In this document: piece after piece, positions 1-8,890 of the stretch
Layout: each line of letters opens with the position of its first letter
How positions within the stretch are numbered: the stretch's first letter is position 1
Source: Pseudomonas alkylphenolica
GTDB lineage: Bacteria; Pseudomonadota; Gammaproteobacteria; Pseudomonadales; Pseudomonadaceae
DNA: 64,000 bases
Direction of reading: 5' to 3'
Assembly: GCF_016009175.1 (NCBI RefSeq)
Contig: NZ_JADUCM010000003.1
Coordinates: forward strand, 186,001 to 250,000
The notes under the pieces: model-generated
What the model was told of the DNA's origin: nothing
Database searches by the model: none
Seen by the model: only the letters and a program-made list of their open reading frames with translations
Made by a program: the position numbers and the translations under genes

Positions 1-30
1 AAGAACTTCATCGGTTCGCAAGCCGCCTGA
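1..30 (+). CDS. possible 3' end of an upstream gene (partial)
   Basis: Frame 1 reads KNFIGSQAA and then TGA at 28-30, directly over the upstream arm of a terminator hairpin. A stop codon placed there is what the end of a gene looks like. Nine residues are too few to identify a family; a phosphonate gene is possible from the neighbours but cannot be shown. Confidence 0.3.
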   Translation, partial: KNFIGSQAA

Positions 31-72
31 CCTCACGCTTGTCACGCGTGGTGGCCGTCAGGCCGCTTTTTT
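22..72 (+). terminator. Rho-independent terminator
   Basis: GCCTGAC (25-31) pairs with GTCAGGC (57-63), and inside it CACGC (34-38) pairs with GCGTG (46-50). Six T follow at 67-72. It would end transcription of the gene that finishes at about 30, before the MFS gene. Confidence 0.6.
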
Positions 73-145
73 CCTGTAGCACCCAACAAGAGTGCCGTCT
101 CTGCGCCCCGTTTGGTGGCGCGAGCGAAACAAGAAGGAAAAGATC

Positions 146-1447
146 ATGAATCGTGCTCAAACCCTGCCTGGTATCGCTGTGCCTGCAACGTCCTCGTTTC
201 GCATTGCGCAGTGGCGCATGCTGCTCGCTGCGATGTTCTGTTACCTGTTCTTTTACACCGGCCGCCAAACCTTCGGCTTCGCCATCCCCGGTATGCAGGC
301 CGAGTTCGGCCTGACCAAGGAAACCCTCGGCTGGATCTCGGCGGCCATGCTTTGGGCCTACGCCATCGGCCAGGCCATCAACGGCAACCTGGCGGACAAG
401 TACGGCGGCCGGAAAATCATGAGCCTGGGGGCGGTGCTGTCGTGTGCCGCCAACTGGGTCACCAGTTTTGCCAGTGGCTTTGCCAGCCTGATCCTGCCGT
501 GGGGGATCAATGGCTACTTCCAGGCCTTGGGCTGGGCACCGGGGAGTCGCTTGATCTCCAACTGGTGGGGCGTGTCCGAGCGCGGCAAGGTGTACGGCTT
601 CTATGTGTTTGCCGCTGGCTGCGCTTCGGTCCTGTCCTACGTCACCTCGGTGGTCGTGCTGGAGGTGCTGCACCTGGAGTGGCGCTGGATCTTCCGCCTG
701 CCGGTCCTGCTGATGCTGGCCGGTGGCATCCTGTTCTTCTTCATCGCCCGCGAACGGCCGCAGGACCTGGGTTTTGAACCCCTCGAAGATACCGGCGTAG
801 CCAACGCCGCAGACAAGGCCCAGGAAGTGGACGCGGGCGAAGTCGAAAGTTCGCTGCAGCGCTACAAGGCCGTGTTGAAGAACCTGCGCCTGGTCATCGC
901 GGCCATCTCCCTCGGGTTTCAGAACGCTGCCCGTTACGGCCTGATCGTCTGGGTGCCGGTGCACTTTCTTGGCGCCGACTGGAAGAGGGGCGGCGACGGC
1001 TGGATCGACCCCAAGTGGATCACCGTGGCGCTGCCGGTGGGCATGGCGGTCGGGGCGCTGAGCAATGGCTGGGTGTCCGACAAGCTGTTCGGTTCCAAGC
1101 GCTACCTGGCGATCATGCTCTACATGGTCCTGGGCGCGGCGGTGAGCCTGTGGATGTGGAGTTTGCCGGCACACAGCACCATCGGGCTGGTGGCACTGTT
1201 TCTCTGCGGCTTCTTTGTCTACGGCCCGGCCTCCAGCTTTTGGGCGCTGTGCCCGGACCTGGTAGGTGCCAAGCGTGCAGGCACCGCCACCGGGGTGATG
1301 AACTTTGCCTCCTACCTGTTTGCCGGCCTGGCCGAACCCTTGATCGGCAGCATGCTCGACAGCACCGGCAATACTTCGCTGATTTTCGTGATGGTCGCCA
1401 CCGCCTGTATATGTAGTGCAGTGGTTGCGCTGTTCGTGCGGCGCTGA
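146..1447 (+). CDS. MFS transporter, organophosphate/phosphonate type
   Basis: A 433-residue inner-membrane transporter of the GlpT/UhpT-like branch of the major facilitator superfamily. The N-terminal half has YTGRQTFGFAIPG and the loop motif NLADKYGGRK expected between helices 2 and 3; a hydrophilic central loop (about residues 210-240) separates two sets of helices. The ATG at 146 is preferred over 92 because AAGAAGGAAAAG lies just before it and hydrophobic sequence begins soon after. A LysR gene and phnX follow on the same strand, so an organophosphonate such as 2-aminoethylphosphonate is the likely substrate. The substrate is inference; the family is clear. Confidence 0.88.
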   Translation: MNRAQTLPGIAVPATSSFRIAQWRMLLAAMFCYLFFYTGRQTFGFAIPGMQAEFGLTKETLGWISAAMLWAYAIGQAINGNLADKYGGRKIMSLGAVLSCAANWVTSFASGFASLILPWGINGYFQALGWAPGSRLISNWWGVSERGKVYGFYVFAAGCASVLSYVTSVVVLEVLHLEWRWIFRLPVLLMLAGGILFFFIARERPQDLGFEPLEDTGVANAADKAQEVDAGEVESSLQRYKAVLKNLRLVIAAISLGFQNAARYGLIVWVPVHFLGADWKRGGDGWIDPKWITVALPVGMAVGALSNGWVSDKLFGSKRYLAIMLYMVLGAAVSLWMWSLPAHSTIGLVALFLCGFFVYGPASSFWALCPDLVGAKRAGTATGVMNFASYLFAGLAEPLIGSMLDSTGNTSLIFVMVATACICSAVVALFVRR

Positions 1448-1488
1448 CCGGGCCGAATCGACTCAGACTTTCAGGGCTGGAGTTCTCC

Positions 1489-2427
1489 ATGTATCAGTAC
1501 CACAAGTGGCTTCGTTCGTTTCACGCGGTGGCCCGCACTGGCAGTTTTACCTTGGCCGCCGAGTACCTGAGTGTCGGCCAGCCCACCGTCAGTGAACAGG
1601 TGGGCGCGCTGGAGGCGCGGTTCTCTGTCGAGCTTTTCCATCGGCGCGGCAGGTACATCGAAATGAGCGCCGCCGGGCGTCAGTTGTACGCCATCACCCA
1701 GGGCCTGTTTGGTCAGGAAGACGAGGCACTGCAATTGCTGCAGAGCTTCCATCAGCGCAAAGAGGGCATGTTCAGGCTCGGGGCGGTGTCGCCGCCCATC
1801 GCCATGAGCCTGACCTACAGCCTGATGCAGCAGTACCCGGAAGTGAAGCTGGAGACATCGATCTCGTCGGAGCAGGGCACCCTGGAACGCCTGTACAACT
1901 TCGATATCGACGTGGCGATCCTGGCGCTGTCGGAGTTCGATCAGCGCTTGCACACCCGCTTGTACCGACGCTATCCGATCATCGGCGTGGTGCGTGAAGA
2001 CCACCCGTGGGCCAACCAGAAGCAGGTGAAGGTCGAACAGATCCGCGGCGAGCGCGTGGTACTGCGTGAGCAGGCGTCGCGCACCCGCCAGCTGATGGAG
2101 GAGGGCTGCCGGCGCGTCGGCATCGAGCTTGACTGCGTAATGCAGCTCAACAGCCGCGAGGCCATCGTTCACGCCATCGCGCAGGGCATCGGTATCGGTT
2201 TTGTGTCGGCAGTGGAGTACGCCGAAACACCCGGCACCCGACCGGTGACCTTCGTCGACCATCCGTTCTATATCGAATACCACCTGTGTTGCCTGGCGAC
2301 CCGGCAAAACCGGCCGATGATCGCCGAACTGTTCGAGAGCAGCACGGCAGCCCACCTCACCCTTACGCCGGACACCGCCAAATGCGGTCGGCTTTGCTCA
2401 TCCTTGCCACTGGAGACAACCCCATGA
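1489..2427 (+). CDS. LysR-family regulator of the phosphonate genes
   Basis: A 312-residue LysR-type regulator. The N-terminal winged helix-turn-helix is visible at residues 3-60 ([17 protein letters not shown], then [15 protein letters not shown]), followed by a periplasmic-binding-like effector domain starting near residue 90 (FRLGAVSPP). GGAG lies 6 bases before the ATG. Its TGA overlaps the phnX ATG (ATGA at 2424), so the two are translationally coupled. It is most likely the activator of this cluster with a phosphonate-pathway intermediate as co-inducer; the co-inducer is inferred from context. Confidence 0.92.
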   Translation: MYQYHKWLRSFHAVARTGSFTLAAEYLSVGQPTVSEQVGALEARFSVELFHRRGRYIEMSAAGRQLYAITQGLFGQEDEALQLLQSFHQRKEGMFRLGAVSPPIAMSLTYSLMQQYPEVKLETSISSEQGTLERLYNFDIDVAILALSEFDQRLHTRLYRRYPIIGVVREDHPWANQKQVKVEQIRGERVVLREQASRTRQLMEEGCRRVGIELDCVMQLNSREAIVHAIAQGIGIGFVSAVEYAETPGTRPVTFVDHPFYIEYHLCCLATRQNRPMIAELFESSTAAHLTLTPDTAKCGRLCSSLPLETTP

Positions 2428-3251
2428 ACTACCAACAACCGAACTGCCTGCAAGCTGTGATTCTCGACTGGGCTGGCACCGTCGTCGATTTTGGCTCCTT
2501 TGCGCCTACCCAGATATTCGTCGAAGCGTTCGGCGAGTTCGGTGTCAGTGTCTCGCTGGAAGAGGCCCGTGGCCCGATGGGTATGGGCAAGTGGGATCAC
2601 ATCCGCACCCTGTGCAATCTGCCGGCGGTTGCCGAGCGCTACCGGGAAAAATACGGGCGCACGCCAACCGATGACGATGTGACGGCGATCTACGAACGTT
2701 TCATGCCGTTGCAAATCGAGAAGATCGGCCTGCACTCGGCGCTGATCCCCGGTGCACTGGAGGCCATTGCCACGCTCCGCGAGCAGGGCCTGAAAATCGG
2801 TACCTGCTCGGGTTACCCGGCCGTGGTCATGGCCAAGGTCGTCGAACTGGCGCGTGAAAACGGTTATGTGCCTGACCATGTGGTTGCGACCGACGAGGTA
2901 CCCAACGGCCGCCCGTATCCGGCGCAGTCGCTGGCCAACGTCATCGCCTTGGGTATCAGCGACGTGGCCGCCTGTGTGAAAGTCGACGACACCTGGCCGG
3001 GTATCCTCGAAGGCCGCAGTGCAGGTATGTGGACAGTGGCGCTGACCTGTTCGGGCAATGCCCTGGGCCTGACCTTTGATGAGTACCGGAACCTGTCGCT
3101 GGAAACGCTGGCGCAGGAACGCACGCGTATCGGCCAGATGTTCGAAGGTTCGCGTCCGCACTACCTGATCGACACCATCGCCCAGCTGCCGGCGGTAATC
3201 GAAGACATCAATGCCCGCCTGGCCCGTGGCGAGATGCCGCAAAGCAGCTGA
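2424..3251 (+). CDS. phnX: phosphonoacetaldehyde hydrolase
   Basis: A 275-residue HAD-superfamily enzyme that cleaves phosphonoacetaldehyde to acetaldehyde and phosphate, the second step of 2-aminoethylphosphonate use. The nucleophile motif DWAGT carries Asp15, and GMGKWDHI carries Lys56, the expected Schiff-base lysine; [12 protein letters not shown] is the third HAD motif. Length matches the family. The transaminase PhnW that normally supplies the substrate is not in the window and may lie to the left. The cluster order here is transporter, LysR, phnX. Confidence 0.96.
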   Translation: MNYQQPNCLQAVILDWAGTVVDFGSFAPTQIFVEAFGEFGVSVSLEEARGPMGMGKWDHIRTLCNLPAVAERYREKYGRTPTDDDVTAIYERFMPLQIEKIGLHSALIPGALEAIATLREQGLKIGTCSGYPAVVMAKVVELARENGYVPDHVVATDEVPNGRPYPAQSLANVIALGISDVAACVKVDDTWPGILEGRSAGMWTVALTCSGNALGLTFDEYRNLSLETLAQERTRIGQMFEGSRPHYLIDTIAQLPAVIEDINARLARGEMPQSS

Positions 3252-3261
3252 AACCTGTGAT

Positions 3262-3293
3262 ATTCGCCCGTCCGCCGTCGGCGCCGGGCGAAT
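3262..3293 (+). terminator. terminator-like hairpin after phnX
   Basis: ATTCGCCCG (3262-3270) pairs with CGGGCGAAT (3285-3293), with a smaller GC-rich stem in the loop. Only a short T-rich tail follows, so it may be a weak or Rho-assisted terminator. Confidence 0.42.
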
Positions 3294-3380
3294 TTGCTGT
3301 CACCTGTGTATTGAACCTGCGGGGCAGTTGGGTCCATCCTGCGTGTCTGAATGTGCCAGATACCCGAGTAGGAACACCCC

Positions 3381-4025
3381 ATGGAGCCCGCAAAACCCGC
3401 GCTCATCCGCGAAACCTTCCCCGTCGGCCCGCTGCAGTGCAACTGCACCATCATCGGCGACCCGATCAGCAAGAAAGCCATCGTCGTCGATCCGGGCGGC
3501 AATCATGAGCAGATCCTCGCACGCCTGGATGCTCATGGCCTGAAGGTGGTCAGCATCATTCACACCCATGCGCACCTGGACCACTTTCTGGCCTCCGGGC
3601 AGCTGAAAGAGAAAACCGGCGCGACCTTGCACCTGCACAAGGACGATCAGTTCCTCTGGGACAACCTGGAAATGCAGTGCCAGATGTTCGGCGTGCCTTA
3701 CACCCCGGTGCCTTCGCCAGACCGCTGGCTGGCCGATGACGAGGAGCTGGCGTGTGGCTGCGGCGTGGCATTGCACACGCCAGGGCATACCCCGGGCTCG
3801 ATGAGCTTCTGGTTTGCCGATGCCAAGATTTTGATCGCCGGCGACACGCTGTTCCGCCGCGGCATCGGCCGCACCGACCTGTGGGGCGGTGATCAAGCCA
3901 CTATCGTGCGCTCGATCAAACAGCGCCTTTATAGCCTGGATGAAGATGCGACCGTCGTCACCGGTCATGGCCCCGATACCCGCCTGGGTGACGAGATGCG
4001 TCAGAACCCGTTCGTCCGTGCCTGA
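3381..4025 (+). CDS. metallo-beta-lactamase-fold hydrolase, glyoxalase II-like
   Basis: A 214-residue metal-dependent hydrolase. The metal motif HTHAHLDH is at about residues 55-62, with further ligands in HTPGHTPGS, AGDTLFRRGIGRTDL and TGHGPDT. This is the YcbL/GloB-like branch of the fold, shorter than true GloB because the C-terminal glutathione-binding helices are missing. A thioester-hydrolysing role is probable; the substrate is not shown. It stands alone between two terminator-like sites. Confidence 0.92.
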   Translation: MEPAKPALIRETFPVGPLQCNCTIIGDPISKKAIVVDPGGNHEQILARLDAHGLKVVSIIHTHAHLDHFLASGQLKEKTGATLHLHKDDQFLWDNLEMQCQMFGVPYTPVPSPDRWLADDEELACGCGVALHTPGHTPGSMSFWFADAKILIAGDTLFRRGIGRTDLWGGDQATIVRSIKQRLYSLDEDATVVTGHGPDTRLGDEMRQNPFVRA

Positions 4026-4117
4026 AATTTCAGGGAATTTTTTCGCCGCTTTGCAATCCAAGGCTGGCGTCGGTCCGTAGCGCGGACCGCAATTCGAATT
4101 TCTGTAGGAGCTTGTCC

Positions 4118-4813
4118 ATGTTCACCATGCGTCGTTTGATTATCGTCGCTACCGTTGCGGCCCTGATGACCGGTTGTGCCGGCCAGAATCCGTATGACAA
4201 CCAGGGTCAGGCGCAACAAGGCTCTACCGGGATGAGCAAGACCGCCAAGTACGGCGGCCTGGGTGCGCTGGCCGGTGCTGTTGCCGGTGCGGCCATCGAC
4301 CATAACAACCGTGGCAAGGGTGCACTGATCGGCGCCGCCGCCGTCGGTGCTGCTGCTGCAGGTTATGGCTACTACGCCGACAAGCAGGAAGCCGCCCTGC
4401 GCGCGAGCATGGCCAACACCGGTGTCGAGGTTCAGCGTGAAGGCGACCAGATCAAGCTGATCATGCCGGGCAACATCACGTTCGCCACCGATTCGGCGAA
4501 CATCGCCCCAAGTTTCTACTCGCCGCTGAACAACCTGGCCAACTCCTTCAAGCAGTTCAACCAGAACACCATTGAAGTCGTGGGTTACACCGACAGCACC
4601 GGCAGCCGCCAGCACAACATGGACCTGTCCCAGCGTCGTGCGCTGTCGGTGGTCAGCTACCTGACTTCGCAAGGTGTCGATGCCAGCCGCGTGTCGTCCC
4701 GTGGCATGGGCCCGGACCAGCCGATTGCCAGCAACGCCGACGCCAATGGCCGCGCGCAAAACCGCCGTGTCGAGGTCAACCTGAAGCCGATTCCTGGTCA
4801 GCAGTACCAGTAA
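4118..4813 (+). CDS. OmpA-family outer-membrane lipoprotein
   Basis: A 231-residue lipoprotein. The signal peptide ends in the lipobox LMTGC, so the mature N-terminal Cys should be lipidated. A glycine-zipper region (GGLGALAGAVAGAAIDH, then GAAAVGAAAAGYGYY) follows, and the C-terminal half is an OmpA peptidoglycan-binding domain (VVGYTDSTGSRQHNMDLSQRRA, here shortened by meaning: TDSTGS then NxxLSxxRA-type, and NRRVEV). The ATG at 4118 has GGAG at 4107-4110. It resembles YiaD-like proteins that tie the outer membrane to the cell wall. A strong terminator follows, so it is probably a single-gene unit. Confidence 0.93.
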   Translation: MFTMRRLIIVATVAALMTGCAGQNPYDNQGQAQQGSTGMSKTAKYGGLGALAGAVAGAAIDHNNRGKGALIGAAAVGAAAAGYGYYADKQEAALRASMANTGVEVQREGDQIKLIMPGNITFATDSANIAPSFYSPLNNLANSFKQFNQNTIEVVGYTDSTGSRQHNMDLSQRRALSVVSYLTSQGVDASRVSSRGMGPDQPIASNADANGRAQNRRVEVNLKPIPGQQYQ

Positions 4814-4828
4814 GTTTCAGCGGGTGTG

Positions 4829-4856
4829 AAAAAGGGGAGCCTGGCTCCCCTTTTTT
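4829..4856. terminator. bidirectional terminator
   Basis: GGGGAG (4834-4839) pairs with CTCCCC (4845-4850), flanked by A5 on the left and T6 on the right, so it can stop both the OmpA-like gene and the convergent gene at 4882-5466. Confidence 0.85.
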
Positions 4857-4881
4857 GTGCCTGTGTTCAGGCTAAGCAAGG

Positions 4882-5466
4882 TTACTGCGGCGTCTGGGTG
4901 GTGATCGTCAGTACGTCGGTGTAAACGAGGTCGACAGTCTGGCCAACCTTGAGGTTTTTCATCCGTGCCTGCAGCTCAGGGTCTTCGACGATCACGGTTT
5001 TGCGCGGGCCTTCAGGTGGCAGCAGGGTGACTTCGTGCTTGTTCAGGTCAATCGCGGTGATTTTCGAGGTGATCTTGATCTGACGGAAGGCCTCGCCGCC
5101 CGGGTTGGGGTTGTCTTTGGTGGCGCGGATCACCCCGGCTTCCTTGCTGGCGCCTGGCTCACCGCCCACTTCGGTGTTGAGCACCGTTGCCACAGCACGG
5201 GTGACATGGACGTTGACCTGGTCACCGACCTTCAGATTACCCAGGGCTTTGGCTTTTTCACTGACCTGGATGTCGACCGGTTTGCCATCCGGGCCGTCGA
5301 CGGTCACCACGCGCGTGGCCATGTCGATGGCGAGCACCTTGGTAACCACATCGTCTTCAAGGGCGGTGCCGCTGATCAGGATGTCTTTTGCCTGCACGGC
5401 GAAACTGGCCGCCGACAGGAGTGAAGCAATGGCAATGGCGTGGGTCAGGCTGCGCAACGGTTTCAT
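4882..5466 (-). CDS. exported protein of unknown function
   Basis: A 194-residue protein starting MKPLRSLTHAIAIASLLSAASFAVQA, a standard Sec signal peptide that ends at about residue 26. The mature part has two similar beta-rich halves: VVTKVLAIDMATRVVTVDGPDG...GDQVNVHVTRAVA and KITAIDLNKHEVTLLPPEGP...GQTVDLVYTDVL. This suggests an internally duplicated beta-barrel or OB-like fold. I do not recognise a named family. It is monocistronic, convergent with the OmpA-like gene. An upstream ATG-less extension in the same frame lacks a signal peptide and was not used. Confidence 0.85.
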   Translation of the reverse strand: MKPLRSLTHAIAIASLLSAASFAVQAKDILISGTALEDDVVTKVLAIDMATRVVTVDGPDGKPVDIQVSEKAKALGNLKVGDQVNVHVTRAVATVLNTEVGGEPGASKEAGVIRATKDNPNPGGEAFRQIKITSKITAIDLNKHEVTLLPPEGPRKTVIVEDPELQARMKNLKVGQTVDLVYTDVLTITTQTPQ

Positions 5467-5546
5467 AGGCTTACATTCCATGTGGTGGCTAACAAGAAAC
5501 ACTAGGTACGAAAAGTCGTTGGGACAGCATAGTTGCTGCTGGCAAA

Positions 5547-6449
5547 TCAGGTGTGGTCGTTTTGCCGCAGCTGTTCCAGCAACGCATCCTTGTCGTGCCA
5601 CAGCTGGTTGATCCACTGCTGGAAAGCCAGGCGATAGGCCTCATCCTGGTCATAGTTTTTACCCAGGAACTCGGCCGGGATCGCCAGTTCCTCCAACTCG
5701 ACCACGATATGTTTCACGCGCCCGCACAGCAGGTCCCAGAAGCCTGGCGCGCCGGCAGGGTAGTGAAGGGTGACGTTGACGATCGACTGCAGCTGCTCGC
5801 CCATGGCATCCAGCACAAAGGCGATACCGCCGGCCTTGGGCTTGAGCAGGTGGCGGAACGGTGATTGCTGCTGGCGATGCTTGGCCGGGGTAAAGCGGGT
5901 GCCTTCGGCGAAGTTGAAGATGGCCGTGGGTTTGCCGCGAAACCTGGCGCAGGTACGGCGGGTGGTTTCCAGGTCTTTGCCGGCCTTTTCCGGGTGTTTG
6001 GCCAGGTATGCCTTGGAATAGCGCTTCATGAACGGGAAGCCCAGCGCCCACCAGGCCAGGCCGATGACCGGCACCCAGATCAGTACCTGCTTGAGGAAAA
6101 ACTTGAGCGGGCGGATACGGCGGTTGAGCACGTATTGCAGCACAAGGATGTCTACCCAGCTCTGGTGATTGCTGGTGATCAGGTAGCTGTGCTGGTAATC
6201 CAGCCCGGCCAGGCCGTTCACCTGCCAACGGGCTTTGCCGAGCAGGTTGATCCAGGCGTTGTTGTTGCTGATCCAGGCTTCGTGGATATGCCGCATCAAC
6301 TCATCGGTAACCCGCTGCGCCGCCGCAAAGGGCAGGCACAGTTTGAACAGGCTGACGATGAACAACGGGGTGCAGCAGACAATGGTATTGAGCCCCAGCA
6401 GCAACGAGGCAATCACCCCGCGCAACGGCGCAGGCAGGAATCCGAGCAT
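5547..6449 (-). CDS. 1-acyl-glycerol-3-phosphate acyltransferase-family protein (YihG-like)
   Basis: A 300-residue membrane acyltransferase of the PlsC family. It has an N-terminal membrane segment (residues 8-40), the catalytic NHQSWVD motif (NHxxxxD), and FNFAEGTRFT (the acceptor-binding EGTR motif). Length and N-terminal hydrophobic part match YihG-type enzymes, larger than PlsC itself. Its start is 2 bp after the pta stop, so it is almost certainly co-transcribed with pta. A role in phospholipid remodelling is likely; the acyl donor preference is unknown. Confidence 0.92.
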   Translation of the reverse strand: MLGFLPAPLRGVIASLLLGLNTIVCCTPLFIVSLFKLCLPFAAAQRVTDELMRHIHEAWISNNNAWINLLGKARWQVNGLAGLDYQHSYLITSNHQSWVDILVLQYVLNRRIRPLKFFLKQVLIWVPVIGLAWWALGFPFMKRYSKAYLAKHPEKAGKDLETTRRTCARFRGKPTAIFNFAEGTRFTPAKHRQQQSPFRHLLKPKAGGIAFVLDAMGEQLQSIVNVTLHYPAGAPGFWDLLCGRVKHIVVELEELAIPAEFLGKNYDQDEAYRLAFQQWINQLWHDKDALLEQLRQNDHT

Positions 6450-6451
6450 GT

Positions 6452-8548
6452 TCAGCTATCCAGTGAGCGGTTGGCCTGAATCGCAGTCAGGGCAATGGTG
6501 TAGACGATGTCGTCGACCTGGGCACCACGCGGCAGGTCGTTGACCGGCTTGCGCAGGCCTTGCAGCATCGGCCCGAGGCTGACGCAGTCGGCGCTGCGCT
6601 GCACCGCCTTGTGGGTGGTGTTGCCGGTGTTCAGGTCGGGGAACACGAACACCGTGGCGCGGCCTGCTACCTGGCTGTTGGGTGCCAGTTCGCGGGCGAT
6701 TTCAAGGTTGGCGGCGGTGTCGTACTGCAGCGGGCCATCGATCTGCAGGGTGCGTTGCGTCTCCTGGGCCAGCAGGGTGGCTTCGCGGACTTTCTCGACT
6801 TCTTCGCCGCTGGCCGACTCGCCGCTGGAGTAGCTGATCATCGCGACCCGCGGGGCAATGCCGAAGGCATCGGCGGAGTCGGCGCTTTGCAGGGCGATCT
6901 CGGCCAGTTCAGCGGCCGTAGGGTGCGGGTTCATGACGCAGTCGCCGTACACCAGCACCTGCTCGGGAAACAGCATGAAGTACACCGAGGACACCAGGCT
7001 GCAGCCCGGCGCGGTCTTGATCAGTTGCAGGGCCGGGCGGATGGTGTTGGCGGTGGAGTGAACCAGCCCGGACACCAGGCCATCGACTTCGTCCAGGGCC
7101 AGCATCATGGTGCCGATCACCACCGGGTCTTCCAGCTGCTGCTCGGCCATGGGCGCGTTCAGGCTCTTGCTCTTGCGCAGACTGACCATGGGCTCGACAT
7201 AGCGTTCGCGGATCTGGTCCGGGTCAATGATCTCCAGGCCTTCGGGCAAGGTGATGCCCTGGGCGCGGGCCACCGCCTGAACATCGTCTGGCTTGGCCAG
7301 CAACACGCAGCGGGCGATGCCACGCGCCTGGCAGATGGCAGCGGCCTGCACGGTCATCGGCTCGGCGCCTTCTGGCAATACGATGCGTTTGTTGGCTTGC
7401 TGCGCGCGCTGGATCAACTGGTAGCGGAACACTGCCGGTGACAGGCGCAGTTCACGCGGCGTACCGCAGCGCTGGTGCAGCCAGTCGGCGTCCAGGTAGC
7501 TGGCGACGAAGTCGGTGATGATTTCCGCGCGTTCGCGGTCATCCACCGGGATTTCCTTGTTCAACTGGTTGAGCTGGTTGGCGGTGTCGTAGGAGCCGGT
7601 GCTCACCGACAGGATCGGCAAGCCGGCCAGCAGCGCGCCCTGGCACAGTTCGAGGATGCGTGGGTCCGGCTTGCTGTCGCTGGTCAGCAACAGGCCGGCC
7701 AGCGGTACGCCGTTGATCGCGGCCAGGCTGACGGCGAGGATGATGTCGTCGCGATCGCCCGGGGTCACCACCAGCGTGCCGGGCTTGAGCAGCGGCACGG
7801 TATTGGCCACGGTACGGGCGCAGATGATGATCTTGTTCATGCGCCGCTGTTCGTAGTCACCGGCGTTGAGCACCTGGGCGCCGAGCAGCTCGGCCACATC
7901 GCGGGTACGCGGGGCATTGAGGTCGGCCTGGTAGGGGATGCAGCCAAGCAGGCGGAAGTCATCGCCACGCAGCAGCGGCGAGTGTTCTTTCAGGCGCCGG
8001 GCGAAATCGCTCATGCTCTCGTCGGTGCGCACCTTGTTCAGGATCACCCCGAGTACTTTCGGGTCGCGCGGCCCGCCAAACAGTTGCGCCTGCAACTCGA
8101 CCCGCCCGGACAGCTCGGTGAGCACTTCGTTTTCCGGTGCCGAGACCAGAATCACCTCGGCATCCAGGCTCTTGGCCAGGTGCAGGTTGACCCGCGCCGC
8201 ATAGCTGGCATGACGGGTCGGGACCATGCCTTCGACCACCACCACGTCCTTGCCGATACAGGCTTGCTGGTACAAGGTAATGATTTCTTCGAGCAGCTCA
8301 TCGAGCTGGCCGTCGCCGAGCATGCGTTCGACATGGGCCAGGCTCAGCGGCTTTGGCGGGTTCAGGCCATGGGTGCGGGCGACCAGTTCGGTGGAACGCT
8401 CGGGGCCGGTATCGCCCGGATGCGGCTGGGCAATCGGCTTGAAGAAGCCGACTTTCAACCCGGCACGCTCAAGGGTGCGAACCAGGCCGAGGCTGATGGA
8501 CGTCAGGCCGACACCAAAGTCGGTCGGCGCGATGAAAAATGTCTGCAT
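6452..8548 (-). CDS. pta: phosphate acetyltransferase
   Basis: A 698-residue long-form Pta that interconverts acetyl-CoA and acetyl phosphate. The N-terminus is the P-loop-like BioD/DRTGG regulatory part (MQTFFIAPTDFGVGLTSISLGL), a DRTGG region follows near residues 215-330, and the catalytic PTA_PTB domain is from about 370 to the end (RIVLPEGAEP, SYSSGESASG, VFPDLNTGN). The start at 8548 begins MQTFF; an upstream in-frame ATG at 8575 was rejected since it overlaps the previous gene. No ackA lies beside it in the window. Confidence 0.97.
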   Translation of the reverse strand: MQTFFIAPTDFGVGLTSISLGLVRTLERAGLKVGFFKPIAQPHPGDTGPERSTELVARTHGLNPPKPLSLAHVERMLGDGQLDELLEEIITLYQQACIGKDVVVVEGMVPTRHASYAARVNLHLAKSLDAEVILVSAPENEVLTELSGRVELQAQLFGGPRDPKVLGVILNKVRTDESMSDFARRLKEHSPLLRGDDFRLLGCIPYQADLNAPRTRDVAELLGAQVLNAGDYEQRRMNKIIICARTVANTVPLLKPGTLVVTPGDRDDIILAVSLAAINGVPLAGLLLTSDSKPDPRILELCQGALLAGLPILSVSTGSYDTANQLNQLNKEIPVDDRERAEIITDFVASYLDADWLHQRCGTPRELRLSPAVFRYQLIQRAQQANKRIVLPEGAEPMTVQAAAICQARGIARCVLLAKPDDVQAVARAQGITLPEGLEIIDPDQIRERYVEPMVSLRKSKSLNAPMAEQQLEDPVVIGTMMLALDEVDGLVSGLVHSTANTIRPALQLIKTAPGCSLVSSVYFMLFPEQVLVYGDCVMNPHPTAAELAEIALQSADSADAFGIAPRVAMISYSSGESASGEEVEKVREATLLAQETQRTLQIDGPLQYDTAANLEIARELAPNSQVAGRATVFVFPDLNTGNTTHKAVQRSADCVSLGPMLQGLRKPVNDLPRGAQVDDIVYTIALTAIQANRSLDS

Positions 8549-8581
8549 GCAAACGTCTCGAAATGCGCTAGGCAAAAAGAT

Positions 8582-8890
8582 TCAATGTTCAAGGGTATCG
8601 CTATCGGCACCCTGAGCGCACCAGCCACACGCAAATGGCTGGCCAATGCGTTGCCGGCGCTGCTCGGCGTCGAGCACCCAGGCCCGTGACTGCCAGGGCG
8701 GCAGGTGGCGCAGGTGCTGGGTATGTCCGCACGACAGCGCGACCACCCAGTGGCCGTCCTCGTCCTGATGAAAACCCAGCACCCGGCTGCAAGGCGGGGT
8801 AACCCGTTTGTCCGGGTTACGTTCGCTTTCGGGCGATGCGTTGGTTACACTTGTTCGTTCTACATTCTTATGCAAAAGGTCTCGCCCCAT
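8582..8890 (-). CDS. DUF3565 small protein
   Basis: A small basic protein of up to 102 residues with CGHTQHLRHLPPW followed by CGWC near the C-terminus, a probable zinc site of the DUF3565 family. The start is uncertain: ATG at 8890 shares bases with the fkl ATG at 8889 on the other strand, and a TTG at 8875 would shorten it by five residues. Conserved sequence seems to begin around residue 15-20. It ends 33 bp before pta and probably heads that operon. Confidence 0.72.
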   Translation of the reverse strand: MGRDLLHKNVERTSVTNASPESERNPDKRVTPPCSRVLGFHQDEDGHWVVALSCGHTQHLRHLPPWQSRAWVLDAEQRRQRIGQPFACGWCAQGADSDTLEH

